NCBI RefSeq assembly: GCF_000230835.1
Contig: NZ_CM001240.1
Span: forward strand, 5,416,279-5,480,278
Reading direction: 5' to 3'
DNA length: 64,000 nt
Source of the DNA: Clostridium sp. DL-VIII
GTDB taxonomy: Bacteria; Bacillota; Clostridia; Clostridiales; Clostridiaceae
Made by a program: the position numbers and the translations under genes. Positions within the stretch are counted from its first letter, which is position 1. Each line of letters opens with the position of its first letter. The notes beneath the pieces are model-generated. The model was given only the letters and a program-made list of their open reading frames with translations. It was not told the origin of the DNA and made no database searches. Positions 15,794 to 25,164 of this stretch are shown one piece after another.

Positions 15794-17011
15794 TTATAAA
15801 AGTATCGTAGCAAATCTTCTATTATCTAATTCATTTTCCTTTACGTATTGAAGAATATCACTTAAATAAGTCTTATCATGTTCAATTTCTTTTGTTAAGG
15901 ATTGAATAAACCTTATTATATCATCTATTGAAATTGTCCCTTTGTAAATATACTGTCCTACAATATAAAATCTTATATATGAAAATCTAATTAGCATCAT
16001 AATATAGTCATTTATTAATATATCACTTTCTGAAAACGGAAAAAGTTCTTTAAACATGTGATTAACTAAATAATTTTCAAAAATGTAACTATAATTTCTA
16101 AAGATATTTTCTTCACATATATCATAAGCTTTTAGAAAAACATCTGAGTTTTCCATTAAGCTTTCATCCTCATTAAATCTAAATCCAAGCATAACTTCTT
16201 TCATTCTTTCTTTGAAATAATCACTATAATTACCTTCAATTATATCTAGTTTTTCTAGCATATCCCTAAAAAATGATAATTGAAGCATATAATTTATTTT
16301 ATTTCTTTTAAATTCCCCGCCAAAAGAATCTATCTTATATCTATTTATAAATTGAGCTACATTATTATAGTCATAACATAATTCCTTTCTTATAATTTCT
16401 AAAAAGCTGCCAAGAATATATAATCTTTCACTTAATTCAAATTTTCTATTTTTTATTATTTTTATACTAATGTCTCTTATCTCTTTTATATATTTAAGAT
16501 TTGTATCTTTAATGGCCTTATCATCAGTAATAATACTTGCTGATATTGCATACTTTCCTAAAGTATCTTCAGCTTCCTCAAACTCTATTCCATCTCTTTT
16601 TAAAAGTATAATTTTTGCAGCTTCTATACATGAAATATCAAGAGACGTTTCATAATAATCATCTATTTTATTTATGACTCTTGGAAAAGAGGCACAGACA
16701 TTTGATAAATATTCTTCTCCTAATTTTAACTGAATAGAACAATATCTGTCTTTATCTAAAAATGGACACTTATTATCTTTCAATTTTATCTGACCGTAAT
16801 CAATATTAATATTTTTGCAATTATCTCTAATAAATATATTTTTATTAACATATTTATTGGTTCTTTTGTCCTGTATTTTCTTATATTGTTCAAAAGTTGT
16901 TTTATCAATGTGTATATCCCATCCACCACAGCAATTGTCTTCGCACATTCCACCAATGCACCTGAATTCCTTAAAATATTCAGGGCATCTCAATTTAATA
17001 TTTTCTCTCAC
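15794..17011 (-). CDS. fliB: FliB-like lysine N-methylase family protein
   Basis: The 405-residue protein begins with the family's cysteine cluster, CIGGMCEDNCCGGWDIHID (residues 18-36), followed by CPFLD and C-S-IQ (about 82-92) and a further Cys in NVCASFPR. The rest is helical. Salmonella FliB methylates lysines of flagellin; its N-terminal cysteines probably hold an Fe-S cluster. No flagellin or motility gene is adjacent, so the substrate here is open. Start is GTG behind AGGAG. The leader carries the R3 motif. A second member sits at 48620-49762. Confidence 0.82.
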   Translation of the reverse strand: MRENIKLRCPEYFKEFRCIGGMCEDNCCGGWDIHIDKTTFEQYKKIQDKRTNKYVNKNIFIRDNCKNINIDYGQIKLKDNKCPFLDKDRYCSIQLKLGEEYLSNVCASFPRVINKIDDYYETSLDISCIEAAKIILLKRDGIEFEEAEDTLGKYAISASIITDDKAIKDTNLKYIKEIRDISIKIIKNRKFELSERLYILGSFLEIIRKELCYDYNNVAQFINRYKIDSFGGEFKRNKINYMLQLSFFRDMLEKLDIIEGNYSDYFKERMKEVMLGFRFNEDESLMENSDVFLKAYDICEENIFRNYSYIFENYLVNHMFKELFPFSESDILINDYIMMLIRFSYIRFYIVGQYIYKGTISIDDIIRFIQSLTKEIEHDKTYLSDILQYVKENELDNRRFATILL

Positions 17012-17032
17012 TTTTCATCTCCTAATATATCA

Positions 17033-17057
17033 GGCACGATCAAAAAATAACAACCAC
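17033..17057 (-). repeat. R3 leader motif upstream of the FliB-like gene
   Basis: On the minus strand TTGTTATTTTTTGATCGTGC ends 22 nt before the GTG start. It matches the 3' end of R3 at 53558-53717; the rest of the element is absent. Confidence 0.45.
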
Positions 17058-17166
17058 ATCTAACATCATATTTTTAATGCGATTTATCATAATATTTAAA
17101 AGTACCTTTTATTTTTCTATATATATTATATAATATTAACATAATATATTTTAGGGGGAATTTTCT

Positions 17167-17631
17167 ATGCATAATACACTTACAAAAGAGAATATGAACA
17201 AATTAGAAGAAGAATTAGAATATAGATTAACCGTAAAAAGAGCTGAAATAGCAAAAGAAAAATTAATAGCTGCTGCCCATGGTGATAGATCTGAAAATGC
17301 AGAATATAAAGAAGCTTGTGCAAATTATAGAGAAAATGATAACAGAATTCAATATTTAATGACTATGATTTCAACAGCAACTGTAATAGATGATGAACAT
17401 GTGGATAAATCTGTGCTAGGAATTAACAGTAAGGCTAAAATTAAATTTATAGAAGATGACGATGAAGCTGTTGTTACTTTAGTAACAACTATGGATTTAG
17501 ACCCTGAAAATATGCTTATAAGTATAGAATCAGATTTAGGAAAAGCGTTATTCGGTAAGAGTATTCATGATGTAGTTGAAGTTGAAGCTCCTGGTGAAAA
17601 ATACACAGTAGAGATATTAGATATATTATAA
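17167..17631 (+). CDS. GreA/GreB family transcription elongation factor
   Basis: The 154-residue protein has an N-terminal coiled coil (about 5-76) whose tip carries HGDRSENAEYKEA, the acidic residues that enter the RNA polymerase secondary channel to trigger cleavage of backtracked RNA. The C-terminal FKBP-like domain (about 80-154) has the family's GKALFGKSIHDVVEVEAP. Length is typical of GreA. ATG start with AGGGGG. It is a single-gene unit, divergent from the FliB-like gene, with its own terminator. It may be a second Gre paralog beside the housekeeping greA. Confidence 0.92.
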   Translation: MHNTLTKENMNKLEEELEYRLTVKRAEIAKEKLIAAAHGDRSENAEYKEACANYRENDNRIQYLMTMISTATVIDDEHVDKSVLGINSKAKIKFIEDDDEAVVTLVTTMDLDPENMLISIESDLGKALFGKSIHDVVEVEAPGEKYTVEILDIL

Positions 17632-17648
17632 AGAATACTTTCTTACAC

Positions 17649-17689
17649 AAAAACCCATAACAACACATTTCTGAATTGCTATGGGTTTT
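17649..17689 (+). terminator. Terminator of the gre gene
   Basis: AAAACCCATA pairs with TATGGGTTTT with an inner CAA/TTG stem. It may also serve the convergent glcT transcript. Confidence 0.8.
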
Positions 17690-17729
17690 AGCTTTAGTAG
17701 TGAAGAATAGCCACAAACTACTCCACTCT

Positions 17730-18566
17730 TTATTGCTCTAATTCATCTGCAAATACTCTTTCAATATGCATTGCAAGGTATCCAATTTCAACAGCTTTGA
17801 TTTCTCTTTTTAATTCCTTACCTAATTTTTTGCATATTCCTTCAGCAATTTCAAATGATTTTGGAAATCTTTCACTAATGTAATCATTCATATCAAGCTT
17901 TATTGTTTCTCCTTTTAACATCCTTGCCGCCATGTATTTGATATGGTTCATAAGACGATTATAGGATAATGATTCTATATCTATTTTCTTTCCTGTACTC
18001 TCTTCAATGGACGTAATACATGACCTAACTAACGTTGCTATTTCCATTGCTTGTGATACTTTTTCATTTCCCAAACTTGAATGAATATGAATTGCTATAT
18101 AGCTGATCTCATCTTCATTTATTTCAATTCCTTCTATCTCTTTGATGATATCCTTTCCTTTACATGCCACCTCATATTCTTCTGGAAATAAAGCTCTAAT
18201 ATCTTGCGCTAACGGATTACTAATTTGTTCATTATTTTTTATTCTTTTTACTGCAAATGCAATGTGATCTGCAAGTGGGCATAAAATATTCACGTCTACT
18301 TTTTGAAATTTCTTTTCTGCTTCCATAATGATATTATTCGCAATTTCTAAGATCTGAGGCTCTATATTATTTATTATCTCTTTCGTAAGTCCTCTTTCAG
18401 TTTCCTGCTGCAAAAGATATATATGTGCATTTTCTGGAGCTTCAATACGTTCATTGACCTTTTTCCCAAAACCTATACCTTTTCCGAGCAAGATATACTC
18501 TTTATAGTTATCCATGTTTATAGCGAGCACACCGTTATGATTTAGTGCTTTTATCACTCTGAACAT
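17730..18566 (-). CDS. glcT: BglG/LicT-family transcription antiterminator, GlcT type
   Basis: The 278-residue protein has an RNA-binding CAT domain (about 1-58, MFRVIKALNHNGVLAINMDN) and two PTS regulation domains (about 65-168 and 172-278). PRD histidines are visible in CPLADHIAF, YIAIHIHSS, LMNHIKYMA and LAMHIERVF. It lies 25 bp downstream of ptsG on the same strand. The ptsG leader has a terminator whose 5' arm overlaps a plausible RNA antiterminator site. It should antiterminate ptsG when glucose flux dephosphorylates its first PRD. ATG start with GGGGAGG. Confidence 0.9.
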   Translation of the reverse strand: MFRVIKALNHNGVLAINMDNYKEYILLGKGIGFGKKVNERIEAPENAHIYLLQQETERGLTKEIINNIEPQILEIANNIIMEAEKKFQKVDVNILCPLADHIAFAVKRIKNNEQISNPLAQDIRALFPEEYEVACKGKDIIKEIEGIEINEDEISYIAIHIHSSLGNEKVSQAMEIATLVRSCITSIEESTGKKIDIESLSYNRLMNHIKYMAARMLKGETIKLDMNDYISERFPKSFEIAEGICKKLGKELKREIKAVEIGYLAMHIERVFADELEQ

Positions 18567-18590
18567 TTTATGCCTCCCCTTTTTTATTTA

Positions 18591-20729
18591 TTATTTAAAT
18601 ATATCAACTGCAATTAAAGCTTCTCCTGCTCTAATGTTACCAGTTTTTAACAAACGCACTTTTTGATTGTTATTTAATGCAGTGCAAATGCATGGTGATG
18701 CAATAGACGGTGCATTATTTTTTATAAATTCTAAATCAAAACTTAATATTTTATCCCCAGCTTTTACTTGATCTCCCTCTTCCACATAAGTTTCAAAGGC
18801 CTTTGCATCAAGCTTTACTGTATCTATTCCTATGTGAATGAGTAGTTCAAGTCCATCAGTTGTTGTTAACCCCACTGCATGTTTTGATGGGAATACAAAA
18901 CTTATCACTCCATCTGCTGGAGCTATGACATTTCCTTCACTTGGAACAATCGCAGCCCCATCTCCCATTATCTTGCTTGCAAATACCTCATCTGGTACTT
19001 CAGATAAATCTTTTGTTTCACCTGTTAATGGGCTATTTAAAATTATTGTACTTATAATTTTTCCTTGAATTTGTTTTTTAATATCTTTATCAATATTTTT
19101 TTCTGATTCTTTTTCTATTACTGTATGGCTAGTAACTTCCTCATCTTGTGCTCCATTCAAATAATCTTCTAAATTTGATTTTATAACCGTTACTCTTGGT
19201 CCATACATTATTTGAACACCTGACCCTCTGTGAAACACTCCTGATGCTCCAGTTTGCTTTAATAAATCTTCATTTACCAATTCGGCGTTGTGTATTGTAC
19301 ACCTCAATCTAGTTACACAGCAGTCAACATCAGAAATATTTTTCTTTCCTCCAAGACCTCTGCATATCATAGCTGAAAGTTCATCTGCTTCTTCATTTTG
19401 AGCATTCTTTCTTTCTTCTACATCCCTTCGGGTATAAAGTTTAACTTCATCAGAATCTTCGCGGCCTGGAGTCTTTAGATTAAATTTCCTAATTAAGAAA
19501 GTGAATAATAAATAGTATACTACAAAATATATAATTCCTACAACTACAATCCATATCCAGCTTGTTTTAGCATTTCCTTGTAAAATACCAAATAAGAATA
19601 GATCAATAAATCCACCAGAAAAAGTCATACCTACTCCAACACCTAGAATGTGCATTAGCATATAAGCAAGTCCCGCAAGCGCACAGTGCACCACATATAA
19701 TGCTGGTGCTACGAATAGAAATGTGTATTCAATTGGTTCTGTTATACCAGTAAGCATTGAAGTTAATGCTGCTGATAATAATAATCCACCTACCACTTTT
19801 CTCTTTTCAGGTTTAGCACATTGATACATAGCTAGCGCTGCTCCTGGCAAACCAAATATCATAAGCGGAAATTTACCTGACATAAACCTTGTTGCAGAAA
19901 CACTAAAATGTGTTATTCCTGGAGTTCCAAGTTCTGCAAAAAAAATATTTTGGGCACCTTCAATAACTTTTCCACCTACTTCAGCTGTACCTCCAACGGC
20001 TGTCTGCCAGAATGGTAAATAAAATACGTGGTGAAGGCCAAACGGTATTAATAAACGTTCCATCAATCCGTAAACCCATGTTCCTGCATAACTTGATGCA
20101 AGTACTAGATCTCCAATTTTGTAAATACCAGCCTGAACTGGGGGCCAAATATAGAACATTAAAATTCCAACTATTAAATAAACAATTGAACTTATAATTG
20201 GAACAAATCTACTTCCACCAAAAAATGATAATACTTGCGGTAATTCAATTTTATAAAACTTATTATGTAATTCTGCTGTACCAAGCCCCACTATAATCCC
20301 ACCAAAAACCCCCATTTGTAATGAAGTAATTCCAAGTACTGAAGTTGATGCACCAGTTAAAAGAGCCTCTGTTCCACCATGAATTTTAATCATGGCACCA
20401 ATTGATGCATTCATTATAAGAAATGCAATTCCTGCTGCTAACGCTGCAACTTCTCTTTCCTTCTTAGACATGCCTATTGCTACACCTATTGCGAATATTA
20501 AAGGTAGATTTTCAAATACAATGTTTCCTGAATCATTCATTACTGAAAGAAGTGCATTGACAAATGTGCCAGGTCCAATTAAACCTGCAAGTCCATAAGT
20601 ATCCAGCATTGTTTTATTAGTGAACGACTCACCTATACCTAAAAATAAACCTGCTACTGGTAAAATAGCAATCGGAAGCATAAAAGATCTTCCTACACGT
20701 TGCAAAACACTAAAAATATTATCTTTCAT
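18591..20729 (-). CDS. ptsG: PTS glucose transporter, EIICBA
   Basis: Start set at MKDNIFSVLQRVGRSFMLPI (20729), with AAGGAG 7 nt upstream; the longer frame reaches into the terminator leader. The ~712-residue protein has EIIC (about 1-420, ten or so membrane helices, GITEPIEYTFLF substrate motif), EIIB (about 455-530, phospho-cysteine in DVDCCVTRLRCTI) and EIIA (about 570-712, active histidine in LELLIHIGIDTV). It takes up and phosphorylates glucose, and possibly glucosamine or N-acetylglucosamine. The neighbour GlcT-type antiterminator supports glucose. Confidence 0.92.
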   Translation of the reverse strand: MKDNIFSVLQRVGRSFMLPIAILPVAGLFLGIGESFTNKTMLDTYGLAGLIGPGTFVNALLSVMNDSGNIVFENLPLIFAIGVAIGMSKKEREVAALAAGIAFLIMNASIGAMIKIHGGTEALLTGASTSVLGITSLQMGVFGGIIVGLGTAELHNKFYKIELPQVLSFFGGSRFVPIISSIVYLIVGILMFYIWPPVQAGIYKIGDLVLASSYAGTWVYGLMERLLIPFGLHHVFYLPFWQTAVGGTAEVGGKVIEGAQNIFFAELGTPGITHFSVSATRFMSGKFPLMIFGLPGAALAMYQCAKPEKRKVVGGLLLSAALTSMLTGITEPIEYTFLFVAPALYVVHCALAGLAYMLMHILGVGVGMTFSGGFIDLFLFGILQGNAKTSWIWIVVVGIIYFVVYYLLFTFLIRKFNLKTPGREDSDEVKLYTRRDVEERKNAQNEEADELSAMICRGLGGKKNISDVDCCVTRLRCTIHNAELVNEDLLKQTGASGVFHRGSGVQIMYGPRVTVIKSNLEDYLNGAQDEEVTSHTVIEKESEKNIDKDIKKQIQGKIISTIILNSPLTGETKDLSEVPDEVFASKIMGDGAAIVPSEGNVIAPADGVISFVFPSKHAVGLTTTDGLELLIHIGIDTVKLDAKAFETYVEEGDQVKAGDKILSFDLEFIKNNAPSIASPCICTALNNNQKVRLLKTGNIRAGEALIAVDIFK

Positions 20730-20791
20730 AATTCTTCTCCTTACATGAGATCTTTTTTGCACATTTTAGATGCCTTATGCCTTTTACGTGC

Positions 20792-20866
20792 AAAAAAGCA
20801 TTAACTAACATAAACATCTTCAATAAATATTTATGTATAGTTAATGCATACCTACCAGTTACATAC
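20792..20866 (-). promoter_or_regulatory. RAT/terminator attenuator of ptsG
   Basis: On the minus strand GCATTAACTA (20847-20838) pairs with TAGTTAATGC and runs into TTTTTT (20797-20792). Just 5' and overlapping the first arm, AACTGGTAGGTATGCATTAA is the likely antiterminator (RAT) region for GlcT. The exact RAT borders are inferred. Confidence 0.75.
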
Positions 20867-20881
20867 TATATCATTTATTTC

Positions 20882-20910
20882 ACTCTAGCATATCTATAAC
20901 TGCATGTCAA
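20882..20910 (-). promoter_or_regulatory. Sigma-A promoter of ptsG
   Basis: TTGACA (20910-20905), 17 nt, TAGAGT (20887-20882), directly upstream of the attenuator. Confidence 0.8.
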
Positions 20911-21016
20911 TGTTTTCATTGTAAACTTTTGGACATACTTTAAATTTATTTTTTTCTATTTTTTCATGCTATTGTAATACAATTAATTTTACTTTTAGTA
21001 TTAACTTCACTAATTA

Positions 21017-22186
21017 CTATTTCTTATTTTTAGATGATATATCAATCCATACTGCAAATAACAATATTAATCCTTTAACAATATATTGCCAAAACGTTGG
21101 TGTATTCATCATACTCATACCATTATCTACACTTGCCATTACAAGAGCACCAATTAATGCTCCAGCTACTGAACCACTACCACCGCTTAAGCTTGCACCA
21201 CCTATAACACAGGATGCTATTGCATCTAGTTCTGCATTTTGGCCAGCTGCAACTGAACCTGCATTTAATCTGGCTGTTAATAATATACCGGCTATTGCCG
21301 CAAGTAAACCTACCATTGAGTATACAACTATAATATGTTTCTTTACATTTATTCCTGATAATCTTGCGGCGTCTCTATTTCCGCCTATTCCATAAACTCT
21401 TCTTCCGAATATAGTTTTTGTTCCTATAAATGATAAGATTAATGCCAAAACTAACATTATAAATGCTGGTATTGGAAATCCTTGATAATCATTTAAAATT
21501 AATACTAATACTAATGATACGACTCCAATTGCTACTATAATCAAAACATCAAAAGTCATTGGTTTAACTGCAATGTTATATTTAATCTTGTTTTTTCTAT
21601 TATTTAAGACTAAATATGCTGCACCTGCAACTGCTAGAACTACTAATAAGTATCCTAAAACTGTTGGCAAATATCCTTGTCCTATTACTTTAAAATCGTT
21701 TGTAAGTGGTGCTACAGTATTTCCATTAGTAACGCCTATTAATACACCTCTGAAAATAAGCATACCTGCTAAGGTAACTATGAAGGAGGGCACATTTCTA
21801 AATGCTATCCAATATCCATTCCAAGCTCCTATGATTATCCCAAGTATTAATGTTATTACTATAGTTGGTACAGCTGAGAAACCGAGCCAAACGTTTAGTA
21901 TTGCTGCAATTCCTCCAAGTAATCCGAGAGTTGATCCTACTGAAAGATCTATCTCTCCTAAAATAATTACAAAAACCATACCTATTGCAAGTACTCCTGT
22001 AATTGACATTTGTCTAATTAAATTGGATAAATTTCTTGTTGACAAAAAGTTTCCTCCTGTCAAAACGGTAAATAAAAGCCATATTGCTACTGTTGCTATT
22101 AATATTGTTGTCATCTTAGATTTAAATATTACATTTAACCCCGACTTCTTCACTTTCTCTGAATCTACACTCTTACTTAATTGCAT
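21017..22186 (-). CDS. xylH: D-xylose ABC transporter permease
   Basis: The 389-residue integral membrane protein has about ten helices and the sugar-permease motifs GEIDLSVGSTLGLLGG (about 96-111) and GGNRDAARLSGI with EAA-type loop, then GGASLSGGSGSVAGALIGA. It matches XylH/RbsC-family permeases in length. The ATG follows the xylG stop by one base, with its GGAGGGG inside the xylG end. It should pair with XylG and XylF to import D-xylose. The substrate call rests mainly on XylF and on the XylFII-LytS-XylR genes nearby. Confidence 0.88.
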   Translation of the reverse strand: MQLSKSVDSEKVKKSGLNVIFKSKMTTILIATVAIWLLFTVLTGGNFLSTRNLSNLIRQMSITGVLAIGMVFVIILGEIDLSVGSTLGLLGGIAAILNVWLGFSAVPTIVITLILGIIIGAWNGYWIAFRNVPSFIVTLAGMLIFRGVLIGVTNGNTVAPLTNDFKVIGQGYLPTVLGYLLVVLAVAGAAYLVLNNRKNKIKYNIAVKPMTFDVLIIVAIGVVSLVLVLILNDYQGFPIPAFIMLVLALILSFIGTKTIFGRRVYGIGGNRDAARLSGINVKKHIIVVYSMVGLLAAIAGILLTARLNAGSVAAGQNAELDAIASCVIGGASLSGGSGSVAGALIGALVMASVDNGMSMMNTPTFWQYIVKGLILLFAVWIDISSKNKK

Positions 22187-22187
22187 T

Positions 22188-23765
22188 TTATACCCCTCCT
22201 ACAGAAGTTATAGTCTCTTCGTTCTTAATCACATTTTTATCCTCGTTTTTATTGCCTACAGAATATTTCATAATCATCTCTTGAGTTAAATTGTTATTCT
22301 CCAAGCTTGCCTTTATTTCGCCCTCATTCATTACTAGAATTCTATCACTAATTCCAAGCACCTCTGTTAATTCAGATGAAACCATTATTATAGATATTCC
22401 TTGTTTAGCCAATTTAAATATCAACTTATAAATCTCATACTTCGCTCCAACATCAATTCCTCTAGTTGGTTCATCTAATATCAATATTTTAGGTTCAGCT
22501 AAAAGATTTTTGGCGAGTATTACTTTTTGTTGATTACCACCACTTAAATTTTTTATTGGTAATTCTGTTGATGCAGTCTTAATCTTTATATCGTCAATAT
22601 ATTTAAGAATATCCATCATTTCCTTATCATTATCTATTACATTAAGCGGCTTTTTATATTTTATGAGATTACTCATTGTTATATTTTTAGCCACACTCAT
22701 TCCAGCAATTATTCCATCTTTCTTTCTATCTTCTGGAACCATGGCTATTCCTTTACTTAATGCTTGTCCTGGATTTTGGATATTAACTTTTTTTCCCTCA
22801 TAATATATTTCACCATTTTTTTCGCCTTGGAAGCTGCCATATATACTTGCAACCATTTCGGTTCTGCCTGAACCTACTAATCCTGAAATTCCAAGTATTT
22901 CTCCACGCCTTAGTGTAAAATTAGCATTTTTTACTCTTTTTATATTTCTATTAAAAGGATCAAAAACATTAAAATTCCTTACTTCAAAAAATACTTCTCC
23001 TATATCATGTTCTTCTCGTGGAAATAAATTTTTCATTTCTCTTCCGACCATCATTTGCACTAATTTATCTTGATTTATTTCTTTAACAGGTACTTGACCT
23101 ATTGTTGCCCCATCTCTAATTACTGTAACATTGTCACATATTCTTGTAACTTCATTTAATTTATGGGATATATAAATACATGTAACTCCGTCTTTCCTTA
23201 AGTCGTCTAGTATTTCCATTAAAACCTCAACTTCACCCTCACTTAGTGATGCTGAAGGCTCATCAAGGATTAGTAATTTTGCATTTTTAGACAAAGCTTT
23301 TGCAATTTCAACTAATTGCTGATGACCAATTCCCAAATCGCCAGCTCTAGTAAGCGGACTAATGTTAAGCTTAACTCTTTTTAATAATTCATTTGTTTTA
23401 TTTAATTGTTCACTAAAACTTATAATTCCGTGATTATTAATTTCATTTCCTAAAAAAATATTTTCAGCTATTGATAGCTGCTTAATAATAGCTAATTCTT
23501 GGTGAATAATTGCTATGCCTGCTTTTTCAGAATCTCTTATACCTACTTGCTTAAGTTCTTTTCCTTCGAAAACTATTTTCCCTGAGTATGAACCAACAGG
23601 ATATTCTCCACTTAAAATTTTCATCAGAGTAGATTTTCCTGCTCCATTTTCACCACAAAGCGCATGTACTTCTCCTTGTTTTACTTTCAACGTTACTCCA
23701 TCTAATGCTTTTACTCCAAAGAATTCTTTAACTATATCTGTCATTTCTAAAATATACTCACTCAT
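22188..23765 (-). CDS. xylG: D-xylose ABC transporter ATP-binding protein
   Basis: Start chosen as MSEYILEMTDIVKEF; a Met three codons earlier overlaps the ribosome-binding site too closely. The ~525-residue protein has two ABC domains. The first has Walker A GENGAGKST (about 37) and Walker B LLILDEPSASLS. The second has a degenerate A-loop GLVGSGRTE, signature LSGGNQQKV and ILDEPTRGIDVG. A single chain with two NBDs is the rule for XylG, AraG and RbsA. It sits between xylF and xylH; a strong hairpin separates it from xylF. Confidence 0.92.
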   Translation of the reverse strand: MSEYILEMTDIVKEFFGVKALDGVTLKVKQGEVHALCGENGAGKSTLMKILSGEYPVGSYSGKIVFEGKELKQVGIRDSEKAGIAIIHQELAIIKQLSIAENIFLGNEINNHGIISFSEQLNKTNELLKRVKLNISPLTRAGDLGIGHQQLVEIAKALSKNAKLLILDEPSASLSEGEVEVLMEILDDLRKDGVTCIYISHKLNEVTRICDNVTVIRDGATIGQVPVKEINQDKLVQMMVGREMKNLFPREEHDIGEVFFEVRNFNVFDPFNRNIKRVKNANFTLRRGEILGISGLVGSGRTEMVASIYGSFQGEKNGEIYYEGKKVNIQNPGQALSKGIAMVPEDRKKDGIIAGMSVAKNITMSNLIKYKKPLNVIDNDKEMMDILKYIDDIKIKTASTELPIKNLSGGNQQKVILAKNLLAEPKILILDEPTRGIDVGAKYEIYKLIFKLAKQGISIIMVSSELTEVLGISDRILVMNEGEIKASLENNNLTQEMIMKYSVGNKNEDKNVIKNEETITSVGGV

Positions 23766-23785
23766 GAAATACATCTCTCCTTTCT

Positions 23786-23822
23786 ATATTAGGGCTTAAA
23801 TTTATACTTTAAGCCCTAATAT
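23786..23822 (-). other. Intercistronic hairpin between xylF and xylG
   Basis: ATATTAGGGCTTAAA and its complement form a 15-bp stem right after the xylF stop, with no T-run. Such hairpins often protect the upstream message, giving more binding protein than ATPase and permease. Confidence 0.7.
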
Positions 23823-23827
23823 GTTAT

Positions 23828-24910
23828 TTACTTACTTGGTCTTTTATCTTCTGGTACATTTTTATATACATCTTCAAACTTTTGGAAGCCATCTTTTACA
23901 ACAGTATCGTTCATATTATCTGCTGTTACTGCTATTGGAGTAAGTAATACAGATGGAACATCTTTTTGTCCGTTATTTATTACGTTTCCATTAGTTTCAA
24001 CATTTTCACCTTTACCCATTTTTACAGCTAAATCAGCTGCTTGTGTAGCAAGATCTTTAATAGGCTTATATACTGTCATTGTTTGAGTTCCTTCTACAAC
24101 TCTTTGACATGCTGCCAAATCAGCATCTTGTCCAGAAATTGATACTTTTCCTGCTAAGCCTTGTCCTTGCAATGCTTGTATTGCTCCACCAGCAGTACTA
24201 TCATTTGAAGCGACAACAGCATCGATTTTATTATTATTTGCAGTTAATGCATTTTCCATTATATTCATAGCTTCTTCAGCTAACCAATCTTTTGCCCATT
24301 GGTCTCCTACTATTTTTATATCACCTTTATCTACAAGTGGTTTAATTATATTCATTTGCCCTTGTCTAAATAATTTTGCATTATTATCTGTTGGAGAACC
24401 TCCCATCATGAAATAATTTCCTTTTGGAGTTTTATCTGTAATTGCTTTTCCTTGCAATTCTCCTACTTTAACATTATCAAATGATATATAATCATCTAAG
24501 TCACTGTTAGTAATCAACCTATCATAAGCTAAAACTTTTATTTTATTTTGATGAGCTTCATCTACTATAGGTGCTATTGTCTCTCCATTATGTGGTATTA
24601 TTACTAATACATTTACTCCTTGAGAAATAAGATTTTCACATTGAGACATTTGTGTTGGGTCATCACCATTTGCAGATTGGAAAACAACCTCTGCACCAAG
24701 CTTCTTAGCTTCCTCTTCAAAAATATCTTTATCATGCTGCCATCTTTCAAGTCTTAAATCATCAAAACTTACACCAATCTTTATTTTTTTGTCTCCACCA
24801 CTAGCAGCTGTTTGCGTACTATTCTTAGCTCCACATCCTGTTAATGCTGAAAATATCAATACTCCACTTAAAGCTAGACCTAATAATTTAATCATCTTTT
24901 TTGATTTCAT
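23828..24910 (-). CDS. xylF: D-xylose-binding lipoprotein
   Basis: The 360-residue protein has a lipoprotein signal (LSGVLIFSALTGCGAK, lipid-bearing Cys near residue 26) and a type I periplasmic-binding fold. Motifs such as KIGVSFDDLRLERWQHDKD, GDDPTQMSQCENLISQGVNVLVIIP and VVASNDSTAGGAIQALQGQGLAGKVSISGQDAD match XylF of D-xylose transporters. It is first in xylFGH. Upstream lie a 21-bp-spaced direct repeat, probably for the AraC-type XylR, and a cre site over the promoter. The export and ligand role follow the family; xylose rather than ribose is supported by neighbours. Confidence 0.92.
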   Translation of the reverse strand: MKSKKMIKLLGLALSGVLIFSALTGCGAKNSTQTAASGGDKKIKIGVSFDDLRLERWQHDKDIFEEEAKKLGAEVVFQSANGDDPTQMSQCENLISQGVNVLVIIPHNGETIAPIVDEAHQNKIKVLAYDRLITNSDLDDYISFDNVKVGELQGKAITDKTPKGNYFMMGGSPTDNNAKLFRQGQMNIIKPLVDKGDIKIVGDQWAKDWLAEEAMNIMENALTANNNKIDAVVASNDSTAGGAIQALQGQGLAGKVSISGQDADLAACQRVVEGTQTMTVYKPIKDLATQAADLAVKMGKGENVETNGNVINNGQKDVPSVLLTPIAVTADNMNDTVVKDGFQKFEDVYKNVPEDKRPSK

Positions 24911-24951
24911 ATTCTTCTCCCCTTTTTGCTTTTCTCTAATTTACAATTAAA

Positions 24952-24979
24952 ATTATATTTTATTAAGAAAACGTTTAAA
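24952..24979 (-). promoter_or_regulatory. xylF -10 box with overlapping cre site
   Basis: TATAAT (24957-24952) lacks a good -35 at the right distance, as expected for an activator-dependent promoter. The minus-strand 14-mer TTTAAACGTTTTCT (24979-24966) matches the CcpA cre consensus with one mismatch and covers the spacer. Confidence 0.6.
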
Positions 24980-24984
24980 ATGGA

Positions 24985-25016
24985 TTTATTTGCTGAGTTC
25001 TATCTTTATATTGCTG
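24985..25016 (-). promoter_or_regulatory. Direct-repeat operator, probably for XylR, upstream of xylF
   Basis: On the minus strand CAGCAATATAAA (25016-25005) and CAGCAAATAAA (24995-24985) are spaced 21 bp, two helical turns. The downstream copy abuts the -35 position. This is the layout of AraC-family activator sites. Confidence 0.6.
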
Positions 25017-25056
25017 TCTTAGAATAGCAATTATTTACCATTAAAATTCCTAAAGC

Positions 25057-25109
25057 ATAAAAAATAACCTAGATTAAATCTTATTCATAAGATATTAACC
25101 TAGATTATT
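25057..25109 (-). terminator. Terminator of the cyclase gene
   Basis: AATAATCTAGGTT pairs with AATCTAGGTTATT using two G-U pairs on the minus strand, with an inner ATCTTAT/ATAAGAT stem and a TTTTTT tail. The wobble pairs fix the direction as minus. Confidence 0.8.
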
Positions 25110-25164
25110 TTAAAAAACTTAACCTCCCTAAGTAATATTTTGTTTTCTAAACATTACAAAAACT

